DNA of 5,673 nucleotides from an uncultured Bacteroidaceae bacterium (GTDB lineage: Bacteria > Bacteroidota > Bacteroidia > Bacteroidales > Bacteroidaceae), in assembly GCA_904501775.1 (NCBI GenBank), contig CAJGCJ010000119.1, positions 1-5,673 on the forward strand. The letters are read 5' to 3'. Shown here in pieces: positions 1 to 5,405 of the stretch. Below the pieces are notes generated by a model that was not told the origin of the DNA, made no database searches, and worked only from the letters and a program-made list of their open reading frames with translations. How positions within the stretch are numbered: the first letter of the stretch is position 1; each line of letters opens with the position of its first letter. Made by a program: the position numbers and the translations under genes.

Positions 1-6
1 CATATT

Positions 7-1143
7 ATGAAAAAGAAAGTATTCGTATCGGGATGTTACGACATGCTCCACTCGGGACACGTAGCATTCTTCAAAGAAGCATCCACACACGGCGACCTTT
101 ATGTAGGAATCGGTTCCGACGCCACCATCCGTGAGCTCAAGGACCGCAAGACCATCAACACCGAGCGCGAACGCCTATACATGGTAAAGGCAATACGCTA
201 TGTCACCGATGCATTTGTAAATAGCGGTAGCGGCATCATGGACTTCGCCGAGGACGTAAAGCGCCTTAAACCCGATATTTTCTTTGTAAACAGCGACGGA
301 TACACACCCGGTAAGAAACGTTTCTGCGAGGAGAACGGCATCGAACTCGTTGTCAGCACACGTATACCCGAGGCAGGCCTTCCCACACGCTCGACCACAG
401 CATTGCGTCAGGAGTGTAACATACCCTACCGCCTCGACCTCGCCGGCGGATGGCTCGACCAACCCTACGTCAGCAAATACTGCGCAGGCCCCGTGCTCAC
501 CATAAGCATAGAGCCCGACTACAACTTCAACAACCGTGGTGGTATGAGCACCTCTTCGCGCAAGGCAGCCATTGAGATGTGGCACGTCGACATACCCGAG
601 GGCGACCGCGAGACACTCGCCAAGATGGTATTCCGTTACGAAAACCCTCCCGGAAGCCCCTATGTAAGCGGCTCACAGGACGCAATAGGCATCGTAATGC
701 CCGGCCTTAACCGCCTCAACTACAACGGCGACTACTGGCCCGAGAACATCGAGAGCGTAAAAGATGCCGAAGTACTCGACTTCATCGAGAAGAACATCTG
801 GCTCATACCCCTTGCACCTCGCGACAGCAAATACGACGTACTTGCCAACACCGATATCACCCCCGCTAAGGCACAGGCACTGAGTCAAGCAGCCGATGAG
901 TGCTGGAAAGCAATCAACAGCAAAGACATCGACGCATGGGGCCGTGCATGTACCGCATCGTTCGAGGCACAGGTAGCCATGTTCCCCAACATGATAGCAC
1001 CCCACGTGCAGCTCGCCATTGACGAATACAAAGATTATGTCAAGGGTTACAAGATAACCGGTGCCGGTGGTGGTGGATACCTTGTACTCATCAACGACAA
1101 GCCCATCGACCGCGCAATACAGATAAGAATAAGACGCAACTAA
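7..1143 (+). CDS. Bifunctional nucleotidyltransferase / GHMP-kinase-like protein
   Basis: The 378-residue protein appears to join two sugar-activating domains. Residues 1-130 look like a cytidylyltransferase-type Rossmann domain: the nucleotide-binding HxGH motif is H15-S-G-H18, after VSGCYDMLHSGH, and NTERER (51-56) lies where family members carry their second conserved motif. From about residue 139 the protein resembles GHMP kinases: R142-L-D-L-A-G-G-W-L-D151 matches motif 1, G179-M-S-T-S-S184 matches the ATP-binding motif 2, G222-S-Q-D-A fits the conserved GSQD segment, and G352-A-G-G-G-G357 is motif 3. Only about 25 residues separate motifs 1 and 2, far fewer than in typical GHMP kinases. 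A cytoplasmic role in activating a sugar or polyol phosphate for a surface glycan is inferred; the substrate is unknown. The domain order is opposite to HldE, which also uses a PfkB-type kinase. Only six bases precede the ATG, so the ribosome site and any upstream operon partner cannot be judged. Confidence 0.85.
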   Translation: MKKKVFVSGCYDMLHSGHVAFFKEASTHGDLYVGIGSDATIRELKDRKTINTERERLYMVKAIRYVTDAFVNSGSGIMDFAEDVKRLKPDIFFVNSDGYTPGKKRFCEENGIELVVSTRIPEAGLPTRSTTALRQECNIPYRLDLAGGWLDQPYVSKYCAGPVLTISIEPDYNFNNRGGMSTSSRKAAIEMWHVDIPEGDRETLAKMVFRYENPPGSPYVSGSQDAIGIVMPGLNRLNYNGDYWPENIESVKDAEVLDFIEKNIWLIPLAPRDSKYDVLANTDITPAKAQALSQAADECWKAINSKDIDAWGRACTASFEAQVAMFPNMIAPHVQLAIDEYKDYVKGYKITGAGGGGYLVLINDKPIDRAIQIRIRRN

Positions 1144-1146
1144 ATA

Positions 1147-1193
1147 ACAGCACTCATTAGCCAATAACCAAGCAGAAAGCTAATGAGTGCTGT
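1147..1193 (+). terminator. Hairpin terminator after the nucleotidyltransferase/kinase gene
   Basis: A perfect 15-bp inverted repeat has arms at 1147-1161 (acagcactcattagc) and 1179-1193 (gctaatgagtgctgt) around a 17-nt loop. It starts four bases after the stop codon and is followed by atttgtt, a weak T-rich tail. Position and stem strength make it the likely transcript end of the upstream gene. The poor T tract means some readthrough into the next gene is possible. Confidence 0.75.
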
Positions 1194-1289
1194 ATTTGTT
1201 AATAAAACTTAAACCCATTCCTTAAAAACTAACCACCTTGCAATGCTACATATATATTGCCGGTTTTTTAACCAAAAGAGACAGGTAAT

Positions 1290-1541
1290 ATGAGCAGACG
1301 CAAAGTAAGACAACAGGATTTACTAGGAATTGAGTTATGTACCGAAACAGTTGAAGAGATATTTCTCCTCGCCTTTCGACTCACCGGCAATCAGGATGCA
1401 GCAAAAGAGATAATGTTCCGTGCAGCACTGCAGATTAAGGACTACAACACCATTAACGACATTGAAGAGCGCTACAGCGAACGCCGAAAAGCCTTCATGC
1501 TCATACTCTCAATGGCAACAGACGACTACAACACCATTTGA
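1290..1541 (+). CDS. Small protein resembling part of ECF sigma region 2
   Basis: This 83-residue protein is not a family I can name. Residues 21-50 (V-E-E-I-F-L-L-A-F-R-L-T-G-N followed by a spaced A-x-x-I) resemble the start of region 2 in ECF sigma factors, where A-x-R-L-T-G-N-x-x-x-A-x-D/E-I/L is a common pattern. The rest of region 2, including the DNA-melting part, and all of region 4 are missing. The N-terminus is basic (MSRRKVRQQ), and no signal peptide or membrane segment is visible. The ATG at 1290 follows gagacaggtaat, which has at most a weak ribosome-binding match, as is usual for this phylum. The gene sits alone between two hairpins. DYNTI occurs twice, the second time as the last five residues, encoded by a perfect 15-nt direct repeat. 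It may be a degenerate sigma factor, a small regulator, or an unrelated helical protein. I am fairly confident that it is coding and unsure of the sigma link. Confidence 0.6.
   Translation: MSRRKVRQQDLLGIELCTETVEEIFLLAFRLTGNQDAAKEIMFRAALQIKDYNTINDIEERYSERRKAFMLILSMATDDYNTI
1440..1538 (+). repeat. 15-nt direct repeat inside the small sigma-like gene
   Basis: gactacaacaccatt occurs at 1440-1454 and again at 1524-1538. The copies start 84 nt (28 codons) apart and are in the same frame, each encoding D-Y-N-T-I. The second copy runs straight into the TGA stop. The flanks of the two copies do not resemble each other, so this is not a larger tandem duplication. Confidence 0.8.
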
Positions 1542-1926
1542 CGAAGAAAAATGACGAGAAACACTTTGTCAATGATGAGTCTGGAAATATATGCGTATAG
1601 GCTTCCCAAGAGTCCATTTCTCAAAGAAACAGGCACTTGGGAAGTCTTATTATAACAAAACTCTCATACACAAGAGCAAAAGCCCAATCTTTATTTACAA
1701 CAGATTTCTTACCATTTTCGCAGAAATCAACATCCCGAAACAAAATTCTTTTTCTCATATTCTTATTTAAATATTTATTCAACTTGTAAGCAACATAATT
1801 TGGAATTATACACATTTCACAGTATGCAAATGCTTTTTGTTAAAGTTTGGTTAAAGTGCCATTATTGAAAGAATTACGGGTGCCTGCTTGTTATTAGTCA
1901 ATAGGCTGTAACAAGAGCATTCATAG
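1542..1926. other. AT-rich intergenic region upstream of the Wzi-like gene
   Basis: These 385 bases hold the hairpin at 1599-1647 and otherwise no convincing gene. The promoter for the gene at 1927 should be here, but I find no full TTTG-N19-TAnnTTTG match. The nearest candidate is aaagTTTG at 1842-1849, which has one mismatch and no suitable -33 box, so I do not call it. A 64-codon minus-strand reading frame at 1621-1815 is not supported as a gene. Confidence 0.6.
1599..1647 (+). terminator. Hairpin after the small sigma-like gene
   Basis: The inverted repeat cttcccaag (1602-1610) / cttgggaag (1636-1644) extends outward to about 12 pairs, including one G-U pair, over 1599-1610 and 1636-1647. 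Across an A-A mismatch the stem gains three more pairs inward. It is followed by the AT-rich ttattataac and lies about 58 nt beyond the stop at 1541. It probably terminates the small gene's transcript, although the T tract is interrupted. Confidence 0.55.
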
Positions 1927-3393
1927 ATGAGAGGAGTTTTACTTGCTGTGCTTGGCATGTTATATATGTGCGTAACAATGGCACAAGAGATACATTACAA
2001 GGTCGAGTTCAACGCGGCGGCTGTGGCAGATGGCCGCAATGCCCCATTCTGGCATGTCAGCAACCGCCAGGGGCTTGGCAGCATTGACGGATTCTGCAGT
2101 TACACGCGTGTTGCCGTAAAGGGCAGGCATCTGCACGGGAACGGCAATTGGAGGGTGGAGTTCTGCGCCGACATTGTGCTGATGGACGAACAGGCATCGC
2201 GTGCGTTTATACAACAGTCATACACAGATATTGGCTATAAGATGTTTACCCTGTCGATAGGACAAAAGGAGCGATGGAGCTGCCTGAAGAACCACAGATT
2301 AACGACAGGTGGGCTCACCGAGAGTGGTAACGCGCGCCCTGTCCCGCAAGTGCGAATTGAGATTCCACGATATTGGGATATCTTCGGCACCAAGGGATGG
2401 TTCTCTGTGCGCGGACACATTGCATACGGATGGTTCACCGACGAGGAGTGGCAAAAGGATTTTGTTGCCACGGGAAAGGGACGCACTGTGGGGGTGCGCT
2501 ATCACTCGAAGGCGGGGTACTTTAAAATAGGTAACGAAAGGCGCTTTCCGCTGACATACGAGCTGGGGCTCGAGTTGGCTGCACAGTTCGGTGGAACGGT
2601 GTATAACATGCATAACGAGCCGAGGAGGTATTTCCATAACCCAACCGGGATAAAGGACTATTGGAAGGTTTTCGTGCCCATGAAGGGAGACAGCGATTAT
2701 CACGGCATGGACAAGGCGAACATTGCAGGTAACCAACTTGGAAGCTGGCACACGGCACTGACATGGCACGACAACGGATGGCTATTAAGGGCATACTATG
2801 AACATCTGTTCGACGACCACTCGCAGATGTTCTGGGAGTATGGACTATGGAAAGAGCAGCTCGTGGGCATGGAGCTGAAGCTAAGAAGCTGCAAATGGAT
2901 TGACTGCGTGGTTATAGAATACTTCAATCTAAAGAACCACTCGGGGCCGATATATCACGACAGCAGCGATGAGATTCCCGATCAGATAAGTTGTGGCGAC
3001 GACAACTACAACCACAGCTGGTACAACGGTTGGTTCAACTATGGAATGATGATTGGCAACCCGTTGTGTACATCGCCCATCTACAACACCGATGGAGTGC
3101 TGACGTGCTACAATAACCGCGTAGAGGCGTTCCACTTTGGGATTGAGGGTGCACCAACAAAGCGACTCGAATACCGCCTGCTGCTGACAAAGAGCAACAA
3201 CTGGGGCACATATTCACACCCTTTCACCGAGATAAAGGAGAACATTTCCGGGATGATAGAGCTCACATACAGCCCCAAAAGCCTGAAAGGATGGAACGTC
3301 AGGGCTTCGCTTGCTTTCGACAACGGTAACTTGCATGGCAACAGCACAGGAGGAATGGTGAGTATAAGCAAAAGAGGTATAATAAAGTTCTAA
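1927..3393 (+). CDS. Wzi-family capsule assembly outer-membrane protein
   Basis: This 488-residue protein matches the Bacteroidota branch of the Wzi capsule-assembly family and is close in size to E. coli Wzi (about 480 residues). E. coli Wzi is an outer-membrane beta-barrel lectin that holds K-antigen capsule on the cell surface. Residues 1-19 form a signal peptide with probable cleavage at TMA|QE. Family-like segments include L130-T-E-S-G-N-A-R-P-V-P-Q141 followed by VRIEIP, G254-D-S-D-Y-H-G, A267-G-N-Q-L-G-S-W274, N337-H-S-G-P, and N362-H-S-W-Y-N-G-W369. Alternating hydrophobic, aromatic-rich strands and a C-terminal phenylalanine (GIIKF) fit a barrel folded by the BAM machinery. The start at 1927 is chosen because the signal peptide begins there; no Shine-Dalgarno is visible. 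A lipoprotein gene follows after 3 nt, so the two are almost certainly cotranscribed. No capsule glycosyltransferases or wza/wzc genes are present in the window, so the glycan it handles cannot be identified. Confidence 0.88.
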   Translation: MRGVLLAVLGMLYMCVTMAQEIHYKVEFNAAAVADGRNAPFWHVSNRQGLGSIDGFCSYTRVAVKGRHLHGNGNWRVEFCADIVLMDEQASRAFIQQSYTDIGYKMFTLSIGQKERWSCLKNHRLTTGGLTESGNARPVPQVRIEIPRYWDIFGTKGWFSVRGHIAYGWFTDEEWQKDFVATGKGRTVGVRYHSKAGYFKIGNERRFPLTYELGLELAAQFGGTVYNMHNEPRRYFHNPTGIKDYWKVFVPMKGDSDYHGMDKANIAGNQLGSWHTALTWHDNGWLLRAYYEHLFDDHSQMFWEYGLWKEQLVGMELKLRSCKWIDCVVIEYFNLKNHSGPIYHDSSDEIPDQISCGDDNYNHSWYNGWFNYGMMIGNPLCTSPIYNTDGVLTCYNNRVEAFHFGIEGAPTKRLEYRLLLTKSNNWGTYSHPFTEIKENISGMIELTYSPKSLKGWNVRASLAFDNGNLHGNSTGGMVSISKRGIIKF

Positions 3394-3396
3394 TGT

Positions 3397-3774
3397 ATGA
3401 CGAGGAAAGCTATTTCACTGCTGCTGTGCATCACTACTCTGCTGTGCAGCTGCCAAAAAGAGGACAGGAACGGCGACTTGGGCGGTTTCTGGAAAGTGAT
3501 GCAACTGACACCTGCCAACAAAGCAGGCATCGACTGCAAAGAGAAGTCACTGTTCTGGAGAGTGCAGCTGCAGCTGTTGCAGATTGGTGGGGAGTATGCC
3601 CGTTTCGGGCATTCAGGCGACTCGCTGCACCTGCAACTTATCGGCAGTTACAACAGCTGTCTGAAAGATTATGGTGTATATAAGAAGGACGAAAGCTATG
3701 CTGTGCTGCACCTCGACCGCAATGGCATGACGCTGAAATCGGACTCTGCTAAAATACGTTTTAAGAAATTCTAA
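3397..3774 (+). CDS. Lipocalin-like lipoprotein, probably surface-exposed
   Basis: This 125-residue lipoprotein has a basic N-terminus, a hydrophobic stretch (residues 5-17), and the lipobox L16-C-S-C19, so C19 should be lipidated after signal peptidase II cleavage. The next residues, Q20-K-E-D23, closely match the lipoprotein export signal described in Capnocytophaga (consensus QKDDE), which sends lipoproteins to the outer face. The mature part is about 107 residues and beta-rich. It has G-G-F-W near its start, a central F-W-R-V-Q-L-Q-L-L-Q-I strand, and the ending K-I-R-F-K-K-F, a pattern I associate with small lipocalin-like proteins of Bacteroidales. This family assignment is from memory and is tentative. 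The ATG at 3397 is chosen over one at 3393 because only this frame has the lipobox. It lies 3 nt after the Wzi-like stop codon with no Shine-Dalgarno, so it is probably made by coupled translation. A partner role at the Wzi barrel is inferred from position alone. Confidence 0.85.
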   Translation: MTRKAISLLLCITTLLCSCQKEDRNGDLGGFWKVMQLTPANKAGIDCKEKSLFWRVQLQLLQIGGEYARFGHSGDSLHLQLIGSYNSCLKDYGVYKKDESYAVLHLDRNGMTLKSDSAKIRFKKF

Positions 3775-3828
3775 CGCGGTTATTTATTGTAAGCAACAGA
3801 TATCACATCCACTGCAAAAGGTGTGTCA

Positions 3829-3841
3829 GGGTTTGTAACCC
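3829..3841. other. Short hairpin between the lipoprotein gene and the shared terminator
   Basis: GGGTT-TGT-AACCC forms a 5-bp stem with a 3-nt loop, 54 nt after the lipoprotein stop codon. No T tract follows on either strand, so it is not a convincing terminator. It may be incidental. Confidence 0.3.
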
Positions 3842-3870
3842 GAAAGAAGAAACATTAATATATGGTGCAA

Positions 3871-3902
3871 AAAAGAGTTTGACCAATTGGTCAAACTCTT
3901 TT
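3871..3902. terminator. Bidirectional terminator between convergent genes
   Basis: This is a 32-bp perfect palindrome with arms aaaagagtttgaccaa (3871-3886) and ttggtcaaactctttt (3887-3902). As RNA it makes a stem of about 14 bp with an AATT loop. Read on the minus strand it ends in six T's and begins 20 nt after the rplI stop, a good intrinsic terminator for the ribosomal operon. Read on the plus strand it has four T's and can end the Wzi-like/lipoprotein transcript. Confidence 0.9.
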
Positions 3903-3921
3903 GCTATAAATAGATTCTCTA

Positions 3922-4374
3922 TTATTCAGCAGCCTGCTCTGCAACTACTGTGAAAGGAACCTTAACAGCAACCTCCTTGTGGAGTCTTACTGTAGCGGTG
4001 TACTCACCAACCTCCTTAACAGCATCTGTTGCAATAATCTTACGGTCGATCTCATAACCGAGCTTTGCGAGCTCCTCAGCTACCTGCATAGCACCAACCG
4101 AACCAAAGATAGTACCGGTCTCGCTAACCTTAGCAGCAATTGTCAATGAAACGCCCTCGAGCTTCTTTGCAAGTTCCTCAGCAGCAGCCTTAATCTGAGC
4201 GAGCTTGTGAGCGCGCTGACGAAGGTTCTCGGCCAATACCTTCTTTGCAGAAGGAGTAGCGATAACTGCCTTGCCTGTAGGAATCAAATAATTACGGCCA
4301 TAACCGTCCTTTACCTTTACGATATCGTCTTTGTAACCAAGGTTGATTACGTCTTCTTTAAGTATTAGCTCCAT
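3922..4374 (-). CDS. rplI: 50S ribosomal protein bL9
   Basis: This is the 150-residue large-subunit protein bL9, which binds 23S rRNA near the base of the L1 stalk. The N-terminal domain starts MELILKEDVINLG and carries the family signature G24-Y-G-R-N-Y-L-I-P32. An Ala/Lys/Glu-rich connecting helix covers roughly residues 42-75 and leads to the C-terminal RNA-binding domain (about 76-150, with I-F-G-S-V-G). Length matches the family. It is the last gene of rpsF-rpsR-rplI; 16 nt separate it from rpsR, and that gap holds a full Shine-Dalgarno. Its transcript ends at the palindrome just downstream. Confidence 0.98.
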   Translation of the reverse strand: MELILKEDVINLGYKDDIVKVKDGYGRNYLIPTGKAVIATPSAKKVLAENLRQRAHKLAQIKAAAEELAKKLEGVSLTIAAKVSETGTIFGSVGAMQVAEELAKLGYEIDRKIIATDAVKEVGEYTATVRLHKEVAVKVPFTVVAEQAAE

Positions 4375-4380
4375 AATTAT

Positions 4381-4389
4381 TCCTCCTTT
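4381..4389 (-). promoter_or_regulatory. Strong Shine-Dalgarno for rplI
   Basis: On the minus strand the rpsR-rplI gap reads AAAGGAGGA, six bases before the rplI ATG. Its start context differs by one base from that of rpsR. This is notable because Bacteroidota genes normally lack SDs, and the other starts in this window that can be examined have none. Confidence 0.9.
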
Positions 4390-4390
4390 A

Positions 4391-4660
4391 TTATTTCATC
4401 ATGTCAGTTACAAAAGGCAGCAAAGCCAAGTGGCGTGCACGCTTAACAGCCTGAGCAATGCGGCGCTGGAATTTCAAAGATGTACCAGTGATACGACGGG
4501 GAAGCAACTTACCCTGCTCGTTCAGGAACTTCTTGAGGAATTCGGGATCTTTGTAATCGATATACTTGATACCGTTCTTCTTGAAACGGCAATATTTCTT
4601 CTTCTTGACATCAACCGAGGGAGGTGTCAAATATCTGATTTCTGAAGGTGTCTGTGCCAT
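4391..4660 (-). CDS. rpsR: 30S ribosomal protein bS18
   Basis: This is the 89-residue small-subunit protein bS18, which pairs with bS6 on the 30S platform. The family core is clear: K22-Y-C-R-F-K27 with N-G-I-K-Y-I-D-Y-K-D (29-38), then G50-K-L-L-P-R-R-I-T-G-T-S (50-61) and the basic helix K63-F-Q-R-R-I-A-Q-A-V-K-R-A-R (63-76) ending in HLALLPF. In Bacteroidota ribosomes, bS18 together with bS6 and bS21 forms the pocket that hides the 16S anti-Shine-Dalgarno tail. The gene starts 2 nt beyond the rpsF stop, and its strong SD lies inside the last rpsF codons, so translation may depend on both coupling and free anti-SD. Confidence 0.98.
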   Translation of the reverse strand: MAQTPSEIRYLTPPSVDVKKKKYCRFKKNGIKYIDYKDPEFLKKFLNEQGKLLPRRITGTSLKFQRRIAQAVKRARHLALLPFVTDMMK

Positions 4661-4662
4661 AA

Positions 4663-5004
4663 TTAATCCTCCTTATTTGCTTTTAAACTTCTTCTTTTTG
4701 CGGCATACTCTGCTGCATACTTATCCAACTTAACAACCAAAGAGCGGATAACACGCTCATCGCGACGATACTGTACCTCGAGCTTAGAGATTACCTTAGG
4801 ATCGGCATTGAACTCGAGCATTACATAAAATCCGGTTGTTTTCTTCTCGATGGGGTAAGCAAGCTTCTTAAGACCCCAATTCTCCTCATTGACAATCTCA
4901 GCACCTTCAGCTGTGAGAAAGCCTTTGAACTTCTCTACCGCTTCCTTCATCTGAGAATCAGACAAAACGGGAGTTAAAATGAAAACGGTTTCGTATTGAT
5001 TCAT
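4663..5004 (-). CDS. rpsF: 30S ribosomal protein bS6
   Basis: This is the 113-residue small-subunit protein bS6, which forms a heterodimer with bS18 on central-domain 16S rRNA. Recognisable parts are the first strand (M1-N-Q-Y-E-T-V-F-I-L), W43-G-L-K-K-L-A-Y-P-I52 followed by K-K-T-T-G-F-Y, and R80-R-D-E-R-V-I-R-S-L-V90. The C-terminal tail is short and basic, ending KANKED. It is the first gene of the operon. Its start is preceded by AACAAAAAA with no SD, the typical A-rich Bacteroidota initiation context and a sharp contrast with the two downstream genes. The codons for its last residues double as the ribosome-binding site of rpsR. Confidence 0.98.
   Translation of the reverse strand: MNQYETVFILTPVLSDSQMKEAVEKFKGFLTAEGAEIVNEENWGLKKLAYPIEKKTTGFYVMLEFNADPKVISKLEVQYRRDERVIRSLVVKLDKYAAEYAAKRRSLKANKED
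4667..4674 (-). promoter_or_regulatory. Strong Shine-Dalgarno for rpsR, inside the end of rpsF
   Basis: The minus strand reads AAGGAGGA within the K-E-D codons that end rpsF, six bases before the rpsR ATG. It is fully complementary to the canonical anti-SD core (CCUCC). Strong SDs before the bS18 gene are a reported exception in Bacteroidota and are proposed to let bS18 control its own synthesis. Confidence 0.92.
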
Positions 5005-5025
5005 TTTTTTGTTAATAAATTTGGT

Positions 5026-5047
5026 TAAACATTCGTTTATCTAAACG
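5026..5047 (-). other. Two overlapping small hairpins in the rpsF leader
   Basis: In the rpsF leader on the minus strand, CGTTT-AGAT-AAACG (5047-5034) and TAAAC-GAAT-GTTTA (5039-5026) are both 5-bp stems with 4-nt loops, and they share the central AAAC. They cannot form together. The stems are AU-rich and weak, so a regulatory role is only a possibility. Confidence 0.3.
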
Positions 5048-5053
5048 CGGGTG

Positions 5054-5084
5054 CAAAGATAGAGATAATTTTTGACATAACAAA
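5054..5084 (-). promoter_or_regulatory. Promoter of the rpsF-rpsR-rplI operon
   Basis: On the minus strand a TTTG -33 box (5084-5081) is followed after exactly 19 nt by TATCTTTG (5061-5054). This is a perfect match to the Bacteroides housekeeping consensus TTTG-N19-TAnnTTTG. Transcription should start a few bases later, near 5048, giving a leader of about 40-45 nt before the rpsF ATG. Confidence 0.92.
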
Positions 5085-5330
5085 GCTTTAGAGCAATGTT
5101 TTTAGCATCTTATAGACAAGTAGGCGCCGAATACGCGTTGACACCCTGTCAAAAGCATACACAACTTCCCTATTTTATAAGACAACGCATATCTCCAGCA
5201 GCAAACACCAGCACACCACAGCGCCAAGAAACAGTATCGGGCAATTGGAGAGGAGGCTGTTTTTAAGACTGTCTCATTACCGCAGACATTAAAAGGAACG
5301 AATTTATACAACCACTTATATAAATTTTAG
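5085..5330. other. Intergenic region between divergent genes
   Basis: About 245 bases between the rpsF promoter and the region before the small membrane-protein gene hold no convincing coding frame, tRNA or repeat family. The only structure I see is a 6-bp inverted repeat, TTGACA-CCC-TGTCAA, at 5138-5152. It has no T tract, so it is not a terminator. It could be an operator or chance. Confidence 0.5.
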
Positions 5331-5363
5331 TTGAAAAAATTTTATTCTATGGAGAATTATATG

Positions 5364-5371
5364 TTACTTTG
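5364..5371 (+). promoter_or_regulatory. Probable -7 element for the small membrane-protein gene
   Basis: TTACTTTG, followed by CA, matches TAnnTTTG at seven of eight positions or TAnTTTG exactly with a one-base shorter gap. No clear TTTG -33 box lies 19 nt upstream. The implied transcript would start near 5376-5378, leaving a leader of about 30 nt before the ATG at 5406. That excludes the alternative TTG start at 5331. Confidence 0.55.
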
Positions 5372-5405
5372 CAGTCAGAACAAAAAAAATCAACTTATTA
5401 TAATT

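Noticed and set aside
1238..1259. Possible promoter TTG...TATATATTG before the small sigma-like gene
   Set aside because: The -7 part does not match TAnnTTTG in register and the spacing is poor, so a promoter call would be a guess.
1621..1815. Minus-strand 64-codon open frame in the AT-rich intergenic region
   Set aside because: It has no recognisable motif, ribosome site or promoter. Its 3' part runs into the hairpin at 1599-1647, and long frames of this size can arise by chance.
3393..3683. 96-codon plus-strand frame starting at the ATG that overlaps the Wzi-like stop
   Set aside because: It lies inside the lipoprotein gene in another frame. Its product has no signal peptide or family pattern, whereas the 3397 frame has a clear lipobox and a typical C-terminus.
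4343..4645. Plus-strand 100-codon frame across rpsR and the start of rplI
   Set aside because: It is opposite two certain ribosomal protein genes and its translation resembles nothing.
5046..5052. CCCG near the rpsF transcription start as a bS6:bS18 leader-binding motif
   Set aside because: The known motif needs CCG in a structured bulge. Here it falls at or before the predicted transcript start and outside any stem.
5138..5152. TTGACA-CCC-TGTCAA as an E. coli-type -35 box or terminator
   Set aside because: There is no matching -10 and Bacteroidota use different promoter elements. No T tract follows on either strand, so it is kept only as an inverted repeat of unknown meaning.
5102..5311. 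Minus-strand 69-codon frame upstream of the rpsF promoter
   Set aside because: The product is a Cys-rich, low-quality sequence with no start context. It is better explained as a chance frame in intergenic DNA.
5331..5405. Upstream TTG start giving an 84-residue form of the small membrane protein
   Set aside because: The added 25 residues are polar and unlike a leader, the likely -7 element lies inside this stretch, and the ATG at 5406 directly precedes a normal membrane-protein N-terminus.
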